A stretch of 64,000 bases of DNA from Cerasicoccus maritimus (GTDB taxonomy: Bacteria; Verrucomicrobiota; Verrucomicrobiia; Opitutales; Cerasicoccaceae), in the NCBI GenBank assembly GCA_031296935.1, contig JAVDPD010000009.1, positions 102,449 through 166,448 of the forward strand, written 5' to 3'. The stretch's first letter is position 1. Each line of letters starts with the position of its first letter. A model generated the notes under the pieces. It made no database searches. It was given only the letters and a program-made list of their open reading frames with translations, and was not told the origin of the DNA. Shown one piece after another: positions 56,902-64,000 of the stretch. Position numbers and translations under genes: made by a program.

Positions 56902-57016
56902 GGTAGGGACGGTTGCCCTCAACCGTCCGCTGCGTTGTCATGTCGGGCATCATGCAAGCGCGAGCCCTACATTTATCAGAATGGAAAGCGGACGGTTGAG
57001 GGCAACCGTCCCTACC
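56902..57016. repeat. Nested hairpin element, copy 2
   Basis: The same 27-bp unit as at 55027 (56902-56928) and its inverted copy (56990-57016), with a longer loop. It separates hisB from hisH. Confidence 0.85.
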
Positions 57017-57064
57017 CGCAGGCGCGTTGGCGCACTGAAAACTCAGAACTCTGGACAATAATTT

Positions 57065-57691
57065 ATGGCGCCGAAACTTGCGATCATCGACCCCGGCATG
57101 GGCAACCTGCGCAGCGTCATGCGTGCGTGGGAGCACGTGGGCGCGGACGTCTATCTGGCCGACTCTCCGGAGAAGGTCGGGGACCCCGCTGCGCTCATTT
57201 TTCCGGGGCAGGGGGGCATGCCGCATTGCATGGAAGCGCTCCGCCAAACCGGCTTTGCGACAACTATTAGTGAATGGATTAATGCGGATAAGCCATACTT
57301 TGGCATCTGTTTGGGCATGCAGGCGCTCTTCGAATACAGCGAAGAAGGCGACTCGCCCGCGCTGGGAATTTTTTCCGGAAAGGTAAAAAAATTCCAGTTG
57401 CCGCCGGAGTATAAAATTCCGCACATGGGCTGGAACGCCGTTGAATTCAAGGATTCGGCGGATCAATCGGTTTCTGGCGTCGAAAACGGCGATCAATTTT
57501 ATTTCGTCCACAGCTATCGCGTGGAGACGGACGACGCCGACCTGGTTTGGGGTGAAACGGAGTATGGTGAGCGATTTGTGAGCGCGGTCCGGCGCGGCAA
57601 TTGCTTCGCTACGCAGTTCCATCCGGAGAAAAGCCAATCCAAAGGCTTGCAAATCTATCGCAACTTTGTGGATTCTGTTCGCTCCCGTTAG
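57065..57691 (+). CDS. hisH: Imidazole glycerol phosphate synthase, glutamine amidotransferase subunit
   Basis: 208 residues. [39 protein letters not shown], Cys82 in [12 protein letters not shown] and [11 protein letters not shown] (His-Glu of the triad) are complete. It supplies ammonia to HisF, which is not in the window. gltA starts 18 bases downstream. Confidence 0.95.
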   Translation: MAPKLAIIDPGMGNLRSVMRAWEHVGADVYLADSPEKVGDPAALIFPGQGGMPHCMEALRQTGFATTISEWINADKPYFGICLGMQALFEYSEEGDSPALGIFSGKVKKFQLPPEYKIPHMGWNAVEFKDSADQSVSGVENGDQFYFVHSYRVETDDADLVWGETEYGERFVSAVRRGNCFATQFHPEKSQSKGLQIYRNFVDSVRSR

Positions 57692-57708
57692 CACAGCTTA
57701 TTTCTATT

Positions 57709-58995
57709 ATGGACGATACCGCCACTATTCGCATTGGAAACGAAAACTATACCCTCCCCATTCTCGAAGGCACCGAGGGCGAGCGCGCGATTGATACGCG
57801 CAAGCTACGCGCCCAGACTGGCTATGTGACTTACGACGAGGGCTACGGCAACACCGGCTCTTGCCAAAGCAAGATCACCTTCATCGATGGCGAGAAAGGC
57901 ATCCTGCGCTACCGCGGCTACCCGATCGAAGAGCTGGCCGAGAGCTCGAACTTCATCGAGTCCGCCTACCTGACCATTTACGGCGAGCTGCCCAGCGCTG
58001 AGCAGCTTCGCACCTACTCCCGTCGCATCCTGCGCGGCGCGCCGATTCACGAGGGGATGAAGAACCTCTTCAACGGCTTCCCGTCGACCGCGCACCCGAT
58101 GGCGATTCTCTCCGCGCTGCTGAACTCTCTCGGCAGCTACTACCCGGAGCTCGCCACCAACGACCGCGAGAAGGACCTCGAAAACTTTGACGACGCCGCC
58201 GCGACTCTGCTGGCCAAGGTCCGCACCGTCACCGCGATGTCCTACCGGATGAAGACCGGCAAGCCCTTCATCTACCCGAAGCACAACATCGGCTACTGCG
58301 CGAACTTCCTCCACATGATGTTCTCCGAGCCGTATCACGACTATGTCTTCCACGACGACGTGACCAAGGCGCTCGACCTGATCTTCCTCCTGCACGCCGA
58401 CCACGAGCAAAACTGCTCCACCTCCACCGTTCGCATGGTGGCCTCCGGCGGCGCCAACCTCTTTGCCTCCGTGTCCGCTGGCGTCTGCGCCCTGTGGGGC
58501 CCGCTGCATGGCGGCGCAAACATGGCTGTGGTCAAGATGCTTCAGGACATCTACGACTCCGGCGACGACGGCACCAAGTTCATCGAAGGCGCCAAGACCG
58601 GCGAAACCCGTCTCATGGGCTTCGGTCACCGTGTTTATAAGAACTACGACCCGCGCGCCAAGATCCTCGGCGCCTCGGCTGAAAAGGTGCTCGCCGCGCT
58701 CAACATCAATGACCCGCTGCTCGACATCGCCCGCCGCCTCGAAACCAAGGCCCGCGAGGACGACTACTTCGTCAGCCGCAACCTTTACCCGAACGTCGAC
58801 TTCTACAGCGGCATCATCCTGCGCGCGATCGGCATTCCGCTGGACATGTTCACGGTTATCTTTGCCATCGGCCGCATGCCGGGCTGGATCGCCAACTGGA
58901 AGGAGCTCGCCGAGAGCGGCGCCCGCATCCACCGCCCGCGCCAGATTTACCAAGGCCACACGCAGCGTCCTTACGTCAAGATGGAGGAGCGCTAA
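57709..58995 (+). CDS. gltA: Citrate synthase
   Basis: 428 residues from [40 protein letters not shown] (catalytic His), [15 protein letters not shown] (second His) and a final RPRQIYQG are hallmarks of the hexameric type. It condenses acetyl-CoA and oxaloacetate. The 3' 145 bp, with stop and terminator, are duplicated at 60116-60344. Confidence 0.96.
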   Translation: MDDTATIRIGNENYTLPILEGTEGERAIDTRKLRAQTGYVTYDEGYGNTGSCQSKITFIDGEKGILRYRGYPIEELAESSNFIESAYLTIYGELPSAEQLRTYSRRILRGAPIHEGMKNLFNGFPSTAHPMAILSALLNSLGSYYPELATNDREKDLENFDDAAATLLAKVRTVTAMSYRMKTGKPFIYPKHNIGYCANFLHMMFSEPYHDYVFHDDVTKALDLIFLLHADHEQNCSTSTVRMVASGGANLFASVSAGVCALWGPLHGGANMAVVKMLQDIYDSGDDGTKFIEGAKTGETRLMGFGHRVYKNYDPRAKILGASAEKVLAALNINDPLLDIARRLETKAREDDYFVSRNLYPNVDFYSGIILRAIGIPLDMFTVIFAIGRMPGWIANWKELAESGARIHRPRQIYQGHTQRPYVKMEER

Positions 58996-59048
58996 ACGGC
59001 TTTCAGCGCGTCGCGCTGAAAGAGTTTAAAGTAAGCAAATTAAAAATT

Positions 59049-59078
59049 AAAGCCCGGTGGAAGCGCCGGGCTTTTTTT
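59049..59078 (+). terminator. Terminator of gltA
   Basis: AAAGCCCGG and CCGGGCTTT form the stem around an 8-nt loop, followed by a T-run. A copy lies at 60315-60344. Confidence 0.92.
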
Positions 59079-59129
59079 GCGTTTTGTATGATTCCCATTC
59101 TCATGAAATCTATTACATTTCACTGACAT

Positions 59130-59975
59130 ATGGCATCAGATCGAATACCTTGTATAAAATGCGGCGCAATGATTCTTGAAGTGACTCATCGTGTAAATGA
59201 TGGGCTTTGTGGTCGCTGTAAAAAGGCGGCAGCCAACTGCGAAAGGTGTGCAGCCCCTTTGGCATGGGTTTCAAGCAAATCGCCAGGGCCCTACTATTGT
59301 GTCGAGTGCGAAGAGCAGGTTCGTCGCGATCGGATGAATCAATGTGAATTGAATTCGATTGATGCTGTTGCGTCTTGGACGTTCGCAACTGACATTGTTT
59401 GGACGATCATCGAAGAAAATTTATTTTATATTCTCGATGCTCAATTAGGCGCATTTTTGGCGAAACATCCTGACGAAGAGATTTGCTCAATGCTTTTTTA
59501 TGAAGGGCCCGATTGGGATTTGAATCTCGGTCTGAATACCATAGGTGGTTTAGAAATGATGACTGAGTCATTTCGCAATCAAAACCAGAAATGGCATGGC
59601 GAGAAATCTGATGAGGAAATCATTGCAATGTATGGTCATGATGAGTGGCCATGGTCTTTCGACTATTGGGATTTCTATCCAATGGATACGCGACTAAAGC
59701 AATCAATTATCGACTATAACCGATACCACTTGGCTATGTTTGAGCGCATCGAAGTGGAGTTGGATTCGAAAGGCTACGAAGATGATGAGTATTACGAGAA
59801 AGAGGCAATTATGGATCAAATGAGACTAGAGTTTCGGCAGGCATGTTTCCGGGCGGCAACTAGACTACTTCGCTCTGATCTTATCGCTTCATTGGTCAAG
59901 GCAGATGATTTTTCGGTGCGATACTACTACGATGGTTGGGATCAGGACGCTGATTTCCAACGCTTCCTTCAGTAG
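59130..59975 (+). CDS. Zinc-ribbon orphan protein between the gltA terminator and the ridA fragment
   Basis: 281 residues. The N-terminal 65 residues hold [23 protein letters not shown] and [10 protein letters not shown], four CxxC knuckles that fit two zinc sites. The rest is a soluble acidic domain ([44 protein letters not shown]). N-terminal CxxCG...GLCxxC ribbons of this kind occur in front of immunity-type domains; a DUF4303-like domain is one possibility, not shown. The GC content is lower than in gltA or ridA. It sits between duplicated borders. Confidence 0.65.
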   Translation: MASDRIPCIKCGAMILEVTHRVNDGLCGRCKKAAANCERCAAPLAWVSSKSPGPYYCVECEEQVRRDRMNQCELNSIDAVASWTFATDIVWTIIEENLFYILDAQLGAFLAKHPDEEICSMLFYEGPDWDLNLGLNTIGGLEMMTESFRNQNQKWHGEKSDEEIIAMYGHDEWPWSFDYWDFYPMDTRLKQSIIDYNRYHLAMFERIEVELDSKGYEDDEYYEKEAIMDQMRLEFRQACFRAATRLLRSDLIASLVKADDFSVRYYYDGWDQDADFQRFLQ

Positions 59976-59978
59976 GGC

Positions 59979-60121
59979 TGCCTCTTACTCCACCTCGACG
60001 ATCATCTGGATCTCGACGGTCGTGTCCTTCGGCAAACCGCTGACGGCGACGGCGGCGCGGGCGTGCTTGCCCTTGTCGCCCAGGAGCGAGACCAGCAAGT
60101 CGGACGCGCCGTTGATCACGG
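59979..60121 (-). pseudogene. Duplicated 3' fragment of ridA
   Basis: Nearly identical to 61142-61284 (a few mismatches), the stop-side end of ridA in the same orientation. It breaks off at TCACGG, where gltA sequence begins. Confidence 0.95.
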
Positions 60122-60344
60122 TTATCTTCGCCATCGGTCGCATGCCGGGCTGGATCGCCAACTGGAAGGAGCTCGCCGAGAGCGGCGCCCGCATCCACCG
60201 CCCGCGCCAGATTTACCAAGGCCACACGCAGCGTCCTTACGTCAAGATGGAGGAGCGCTAAACGGCTTTCAGCGCGTCGCGCTGAAAGAGTTTGAAGTAA
60301 GCAAATTTAAAATTAAAGCCCGGTGGAAGCGCCGGGCTTTTTTT
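60116..60344 (+). pseudogene. Duplicated 3' fragment of gltA with terminator
   Basis: Nearly identical to 58850-59078. It includes the last ~48 codons, stop and the terminator copy (60315-60344). It joins the ridA fragment through the shared hexamer TCACGG. Confidence 0.95.
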
Positions 60345-60404
60345 GATGCCATCTGACTAGAGGTAGGGCGCAGTCTCCAGACAAGCCGCAGCGCTGTAAA
60401 GGTT

Positions 60405-61115
60405 TCACTCAGGCTTTTTAGGAGGGTAGGTGAAGTCCTTGGGGACTGTTGTAAAGCGAATCGGAGAGGTCATGCTGTCGATAGCAAAATACTCGCTTCC
60501 GGGCAGACCATTGCCCCATATGACAAAGACTTTAGAAAATCCGGGTTCTGTAGGAAATGAAAACAAATCAAAATTCTCTGAGATGAATTCATAATCTTCC
60601 TCACTAATCACATTTCTTTGGCGATAGTCAGCCAAGCTGAGATAAGCGCCGCCCTTTTTTTCATGATAATGAACGATCTTGGTGGCGATAGCTAATAGGG
60701 CATATTGCTTTTGAGATTCTTCGCGATTAAAAATCCGTACGTCACTGGTTGCGAATGAGGGCCTGACTGCTATGGCCAGCGGCCCTTCGGTGTCGGAGTC
60801 GACTTCGAGCGTTCCCCAATATTTTACGTTGTCAGAATTTACTCGGATGAATTGGGCGTAGCCGGTTTCGGTCGTTGCGAAGAACTCTCCGCTGGAATTT
60901 GTCTTTGTCGTTGCCAGAGTCTCATTCTTTACCATCGGCCACCATGAGAACTTGAGCGCTGAGCGCTCAAAGGTGACAGTGGCATTTTCGACTGGCTGGT
61001 CGGTTACTTCATTATAAACGATTCCAGAGTATGTGGAAGGTGGCAAATTTCCCCATTCTTGGGTGCAACCAGTGCAGACTAAGGCCAACATCACAAGTAT
61101 GTAAGCATGTCTCAT
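60405..61115 (-). CDS. Lipoprotein with a carboxypeptidase-regulatory-like domain
   Basis: 236 residues from MRHAYILVM. VCTGC is the lipobox. GIVYNEVTDQPVENATVTF is a CarboxypepD_reg-like beta-sandwich. The C-terminal part (SKVFVIWGNGLPGSEYFAIDSM) is a second small domain. AT-rich compared with ridA beside it. It occupies the gltA-ridA interval next to the duplicated fragments. Confidence 0.75.
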   Translation of the reverse strand: MRHAYILVMLALVCTGCTQEWGNLPPSTYSGIVYNEVTDQPVENATVTFERSALKFSWWPMVKNETLATTKTNSSGEFFATTETGYAQFIRVNSDNVKYWGTLEVDSDTEGPLAIAVRPSFATSDVRIFNREESQKQYALLAIATKIVHYHEKKGGAYLSLADYRQRNVISEEDYEFISENFDLFSFPTEPGFSKVFVIWGNGLPGSEYFAIDSMTSPIRFTTVPKDFTYPPKKPE

Positions 61116-61147
61116 GACTTGACCTTTATTGAGTAGCCGCGTGCCTC

Positions 61148-61606
61148 TTACTCCACCTCGACAATCATCTGGATCTCGACGGTCGTGTCCTTCGGCAAAC
61201 CGCTGACGGCGACGGCGGCGCGGGCGTGCTTGCCCTTGTCGCCCAGGAGCGAGACCAGCAGGTCGGACGCGCCGTTGATCACGGCCGGACTGTCGGTGAA
61301 GCCTTCGTCGGCGTTGACGAAGCCGTTGACCATCACCACTTGCTTGATCGCATCCAGGCTGCCGACGGCGGACTTCACCACGGCGAGCGAATTGAGCACG
61401 CACACGGCGGCGGCGTCCTGGCCATACTTGATGTCGCGGAGCTTGCCGACTTTGCCCGTGTGCGTCATCTCGCCCTTTTGCAGGCAGATGGCACCGGCGA
61501 GGTGCAGGATGTTGCCCACGCGGACGAAGGGCACGTAGCTGCCCGCAGGCGCCGGCGCGGCCGGCAGTTCATAACCAAGTTCAGTGAGGCGTGCTTCGAT
61601 CGACAT
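61148..61606 (-). CDS. RidA/YjgF-family protein
   Basis: 152 residues. YVPFVRVGNILHLAGAICLQKGEMTHTGKVG, AVCVLNSLAVVKSAVGSLDAIKQVVMVNGFVNADEGF and a C-terminal [13 protein letters not shown] match the RidA fold, in the longer branch near residue 150. RidA members remove reactive enamine/imine intermediates; whether this branch does so is not known. An arginine (R/K) at the standard site is not obvious. The 3' end is duplicated at 59979-60121. Confidence 0.85.
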   Translation of the reverse strand: MSIEARLTELGYELPAAPAPAGSYVPFVRVGNILHLAGAICLQKGEMTHTGKVGKLRDIKYGQDAAAVCVLNSLAVVKSAVGSLDAIKQVVMVNGFVNADEGFTDSPAVINGASDLLVSLLGDKGKHARAAVAVSGLPKDTTVEIQMIVEVE

Positions 61607-61669
61607 GCGGTGGAGGAGATAGGAAAAAGGACAAAGATTAAAGGAAAAAGGGCAGGGGCGGTGGGCTCG

Positions 61670-61972
61670 CTAACGCTTACGTCGCCGTGTTTGGGTGCGG
61701 TAGGCGAGTAGGGCAAGCGCGAAAGCGAGCGTCATTGCCAAGCCCCATATCCAGTGGGTGCAGAGTAAAGCGATTGAAACGACGATATAGGCAGTGATGC
61801 CAAGGATGCTCTCCAAGGTGAATTCAATCTGCGCTAAGGTCTTCCAGAAGCTCATTTTGCGCGGTTCCGTGCGCCGATCCCGTTCTCGGCCAGTCGGAAA
61901 ACGCGCCGATGGCGGCAGTTCCCACCGCTTGCAACGGGGAGGTGTTGGCGGTCGGTATTGAGGCGCGTCCAT
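61670..61972 (-). CDS. Small membrane protein
   Basis: About 100 residues from MDAPQYRPPTPP, or 62 from MSFWKTLAQIEF at 61858. Two hydrophobic helices (GITAYIVVSIALLCTHWIWGL and AMTLAFALALLAY) and a basic C-terminus (RTQTRRRKR). The proline-rich beginning may not be translated. Family unknown. Confidence 0.45.
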   Translation of the reverse strand: MDAPQYRPPTPPRCKRWELPPSARFPTGRERDRRTEPRKMSFWKTLAQIEFTLESILGITAYIVVSIALLCTHWIWGLAMTLAFALALLAYRTQTRRRKR

Positions 61973-62058
61973 TGAATTATAACCAGTATTATCATTGGAC
62001 GGGTTTGTCAACGTGGATGAGGAGCTTTGACGCCTCAGGCTCACGCTTGCTGGGCTAT

Positions 62059-62159
62059 GGAGTGCGCCAGTCCTCTGGCGCTTTAGGATGGAACTGTGCG
62101 GATTTGAACCTTCTCCGTTTTCGAAAAATGCTAAAAGCGCCAGTGGGCTGGCGCACTCC
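62059..62159. repeat. Paired hairpin element
   Basis: GGAGTGCGCCAGTCCTCTGG (62059) and its diverged inverted copy (62132-62159) each contain a GCGCCAG/CTGGCGC hairpin. It sits upstream of the RNA candidate B promoter. Confidence 0.75.
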
Positions 62160-62191
62160 AAACTTGCGAGGCGCAGGCTAAATTTGTCTTA

Positions 62192-62249
62192 AAAAAATGC
62201 TCGCGCGTTCACTTTTTGGGTTGCGGAATTGGCGCAAATGTTTAGTGTT
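62192..62249 (+). promoter_or_regulatory. Promoter of RNA candidate B with conserved upstream box
   Basis: AAAAAATGCTCGCGCGTTCA (62192-62211) equals the box of copy A. TTGCGG (62221-62226) and TTAGTGTT (62242-62249) mirror -35 and -10 at the same spacing. The distance from TGCTCG to AGTGTT is 46 bp, as in A. Confidence 0.65.
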
Positions 62250-62255
62250 TTCTTG

Positions 62256-62720
62256 TTTATGTATTAACTGTCCGAGTGGCAGCATTTTCCCAAGCCAAAT
62301 ACCGCCATGAATCACTCTCTCAGCCAGTTTGAAACGCCGCCTTAGCTGGGGCGTCGTAGTTAAGTCGCGCAGCGTGGACGCTTTGCGACTGCCCTTTGTC
62401 AGTGGACCGCTGGAGCGCTTGGAAAAGCGTTCTTGGACGGGGCTTATTCGACGCCTGCCGGGTGACAGCCGGTTGGTGGACGACGCCCCCAGGCCAGCCA
62501 AGTTCTTTGGCTGGACCGATGCGCGGCGACGCGCTTCCACTCCGCAGCAATGGCCAGTCTATGCCAGCAAGCGAAAGCCCGCGCGACGTCCACATTGTGG
62601 CCTACGGACCGCAATGGCCCGACCTACGCCCAAAGCCGGCGATTGGGCGGGTTGCTTGTTCTCTGACAGTTTAGGGTCTGCCTATTTACTCCCCCCCCCT
62701 GGGGGGCTCCAGTGTCCCGC
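62256..62720 (+). ncRNA. Candidate structured RNA, copy B
   Basis: Homologue of 38997-39478. Stem loops: AGTCGC...GCGACT (62363-62390), GAGCGCTT/AAGCGTTC (62413-62432), CCGG/CCGG around the loop GTGACAG (62462-62468) and CCAGCCAA-gttc-TTTGGCTGG (near 62494). GGGGC/GCCCC replaces A's CGGGC/GCCCG. TCTATGCCAGC (62558-62568) and 9 C (62691-62699) are shared; the C-run meets GGGGGG. It is longer in the middle than A. The gap has no protein-coding explanation. It converges on scpB. Confidence 0.55.
62307..62345 (+). CDS. Putative 12-codon ORF in RNA candidate B
   Basis: ATG ... TAG encoding MNHSLSQFETPP. Same length, start context and stop codon as in copy A; otherwise different. No ribosome site seen. 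Confidence 0.3.
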   Translation: MNHSLSQFETPP

Positions 62721-62750
62721 TGGACCGTTAGATTTGCACCTGATGCAAAT
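62709..62750. repeat. Hairpin modules downstream of RNA candidate B
   Basis: CCAGTGTCCCGCTGG (62709-62723; one mismatch in the stem) and ATTTGCA-cctga-TGCAAAT (62732-62750), in the usual order. Confidence 0.75.
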
Positions 62751-62779
62751 GCTAGCTTGGGAAGGGAAAGGCCAGGGTG

Positions 62780-63634
62780 CTAAGCGAGCTTCGGGGCTTC
62801 GTCCTCTGCGGATGGATTGATGGCCGGATCCTCTGGTGCTTCGCTTTCAGCGACTGCGGGCTCCGGCTCCGCGTCGAACTCACCGTCATCCACTGGCAGC
62901 TGTTGCTGTGGTTCTTCACTGGGCAGGCCGACATCTTGCTCGGTGACTTCCTGTTCTCCCTGAGTTGCCTGGCGAATCCACTCCGTTATCTGGCTCGGCG
63001 AAAGCACATCCGAGGCAGGGAGTTCTTCAATCGATTGAATACCGATGAACTCTAGAAATTTGTCCGTGCTGCCGTATTGAATCGGGCGACCGGGTAGGTC
63101 CGCGCGGCCAGTGACGACCACCAGCTCGTGCTCGAGGAGGCGATTGATGGCTCCATCGGCCGAGACGCCACGGATGGCTTCCAATTCAGCGCGGGTAACG
63201 GGTTGACGATAGGCGACGATGGCGAGCGTTTCCATGGCGGCCTGTGAAAGGCGCATGGGGCGAGCTTCGTTGCGCAGCAGGCGCACCCAATCTGCGTAAT
63301 CGGGCGCGGTGGTGATGCGGTAGCCCGCGGGGCCTTGAACGACGCGGTAAACCTCGCGTTTTTCGATTAGCTCGGCGGAAATCGCGTCCATGGCATCGCG
63401 AATTTGTGTGGCGGTGAGGAGGGCCGGCACCTGGTCCATGATGTCGTTCAACTCGCTTTGCTCGGGCTCAAACGGCGGGCGTGATCCGGGCGGTGGGTTG
63501 GTTGGCGACTCTTCTGGGTCGTCTGAGGCCTGCTGGTGGTAGCGGGTGATAACCGCTTGAATGTCCCGAATAGACAGCGGATCAGAAGTCGACAGCAGGA
63601 GCGCGCGCAGGATTTTCTTTAAATTGAAGACCAT
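62780..63634 (-). CDS. scpB: Segregation and condensation protein ScpB
   Basis: 284 residues. LKKILRALLLSTSDPLSIRDIQAVI and the two winged-helix domains (LSQAAMETLAIVAYRQPVTRAELEAIRGV, LEHELVVVTGRADLPGRPIQYGSTDKFLEFIGI) are typical. ScpB works with ScpA and SMC in chromosome condensation. Odd points: an insertion of about 30 Pro-rich residues after the first helix pair (SDDPEESPTNPPPGSRPPFEPE) and an acidic tail of about 70 residues. scpA is not in the window. Confidence 0.9.
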   Translation of the reverse strand: MVFNLKKILRALLLSTSDPLSIRDIQAVITRYHQQASDDPEESPTNPPPGSRPPFEPEQSELNDIMDQVPALLTATQIRDAMDAISAELIEKREVYRVVQGPAGYRITTAPDYADWVRLLRNEARPMRLSQAAMETLAIVAYRQPVTRAELEAIRGVSADGAINRLLEHELVVVTGRADLPGRPIQYGSTDKFLEFIGIQSIEELPASDVLSPSQITEWIRQATQGEQEVTEQDVGLPSEEPQQQLPVDDGEFDAEPEPAVAESEAPEDPAINPSAEDEAPKLA

Positions 63635-63817
63635 GAGTGAAACTCACATTCAGACGAAAACCGCAGCGAAGTTCAAGCCCAAGCCTGAGGCTGACCCTAG
63701 TTGAGTGAGGGATCGAGCATTGTAGTGTTAGTTTCAAATTTGTGCTTGCGCTTGGCTTCGATCGGCTCCTTTTTAGTCAACTTTACGCTGGATCCGTATC
63801 GCGGAAACACGGCCAAT

Positions 63818-63893
63818 GGGTCGGTAGCTCAATCGGTAGAGCAGTTGCCTTTTAAGCAATTGGTTCTGGGTTCAAGTCCCAGTCGACCCACCA
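63818..63893 (+). tRNA. tRNA-Lys(TTT)
   Basis: Cloverleaf with acceptor GGGTCGG/TCGACCC (one G-T pair), D-arm, anticodon stem GTTGC/GCAAT with loop CTTTTAA (anticodon TTT), T-arm CTGGG-TTCAAGT-CCCAG and encoded CCA. It lies downstream of scpB's start, in the opposite direction. Confidence 0.97.
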
Positions 63894-64000
63894 CTTTAAA
63901 ATCGCCTGAATCCCTATATTAAAGTGAAGTAGTTACGAGGCAATCTGACAGTTGTGTGATAGACCATGGATTATCAGTCTGGTCCTAATGCAAGAACGAC
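63894..64000. other. Right-edge spacer
   Basis: 107 bp after the tRNA. No gene, attachment-site duplication or terminator is clear. Confidence 0.3.

Noticed and set aside
62329-62820. 163-codon ORF inside RNA candidate B
   Set aside because: It runs through the structured region and into repeats and scpB. Copy A has no equivalent frame, so coding is unlikely.
63818-64000. tRNA-Lys as an integration site
   Set aside because: No repeat of the tRNA 3' end and no integrase gene are in view; the window ends too soon.

Overview
The window looks like chromosomal DNA of a free-living, Gram-negative member of the Verrucomicrobiota, probably an Opitutae/Puniceicoccales-type marine or aquatic bacterium. 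This placement is an inference. It rests on an outer-membrane beta-barrel fragment, many signal-peptide proteins, a DUF2330 protein, a heparinase II/III-type lyase, two DUF5069 paralogues, a monomeric isocitrate dehydrogenase, pyruvate phosphate dikinase, a GspA/GspB-like module, and many intergenic hairpin repeats. No marker gene settles it. I see no phage, insertion sequence or CRISPR array.

Layout. 1-8.7 kb: barrel-protein tail, a repeat-rich gap, DUF2330 and DUF167 genes, a four-palindrome array with exact 23-bp period, a rhomboid-like pseudoprotease, holA, a membrane protein, ribD-rdgB and a DUF5069 gene. 8.7-16.5 kb: an accessory block with secreted proteins, a decayed FAD oxidoreductase, a polysaccharide deacetylase, an AraC regulator, an intact FAD oxidoreductase, and a TetR-SDR pair that share an upstream operator-like sequence. 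16.6-27 kb: ppdK, tatC, an acyltransferase, a rhodopsin-fold protein lacking the retinal lysine, an epimerase, ybaB-recR and icd. 27-35 kb: MBOAT acyltransferase with its partner, an anti-sigma-like protein, an MBL hydrolase and a heparinase-type lyase. 35-46 kb: serine hydrolase, glpK, NfeD-like gene, RNA candidate A, AsmA-like gene, manA, ftsK and rodZ. 46-50 kb: two GspB-like proteins with an ExeA-like ATPase, then ftsL/divIC. 50-59 kb: aminotransferase, EamA transporter, a second DUF5069 gene, hisC-hisB-hisH and gltA. 59-64 kb: a gltA-ridA interval enlarged by partial duplication and holding two unrelated low-GC genes, then RNA candidate B, scpB and tRNA-Lys.

How it fits together. Most genes are housekeeping: replication (holA, ftsK, scpB, recR), riboflavin and histidine synthesis, central carbon metabolism (ppdK, icd, gltA, glpK, manA), protein export (tatC, GspA/B-like) and division/shape (ftsL/divIC, rodZ). 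The rest is polysaccharide handling and repeats.

Most unusual items: (1) a seven-helix rhodopsin homologue that keeps many retinal-pocket residues but lacks the Schiff-base lysine; (2) two diverged copies of an independent ~480-nt transcription unit (38.9-39.5 kb and 62.2-62.7 kb) with the same promoter geometry, a 12-codon ORF, a hairpin with an identical 7-nt loop on covarying stems, and a 9-C tract; (3) the gltA/ridA chimeric duplication; (4) the 23-bp-period palindrome array; (5) a dispersed hairpin family whose arms change in a compensated way and which supplies the C-terminal codons of two genes.
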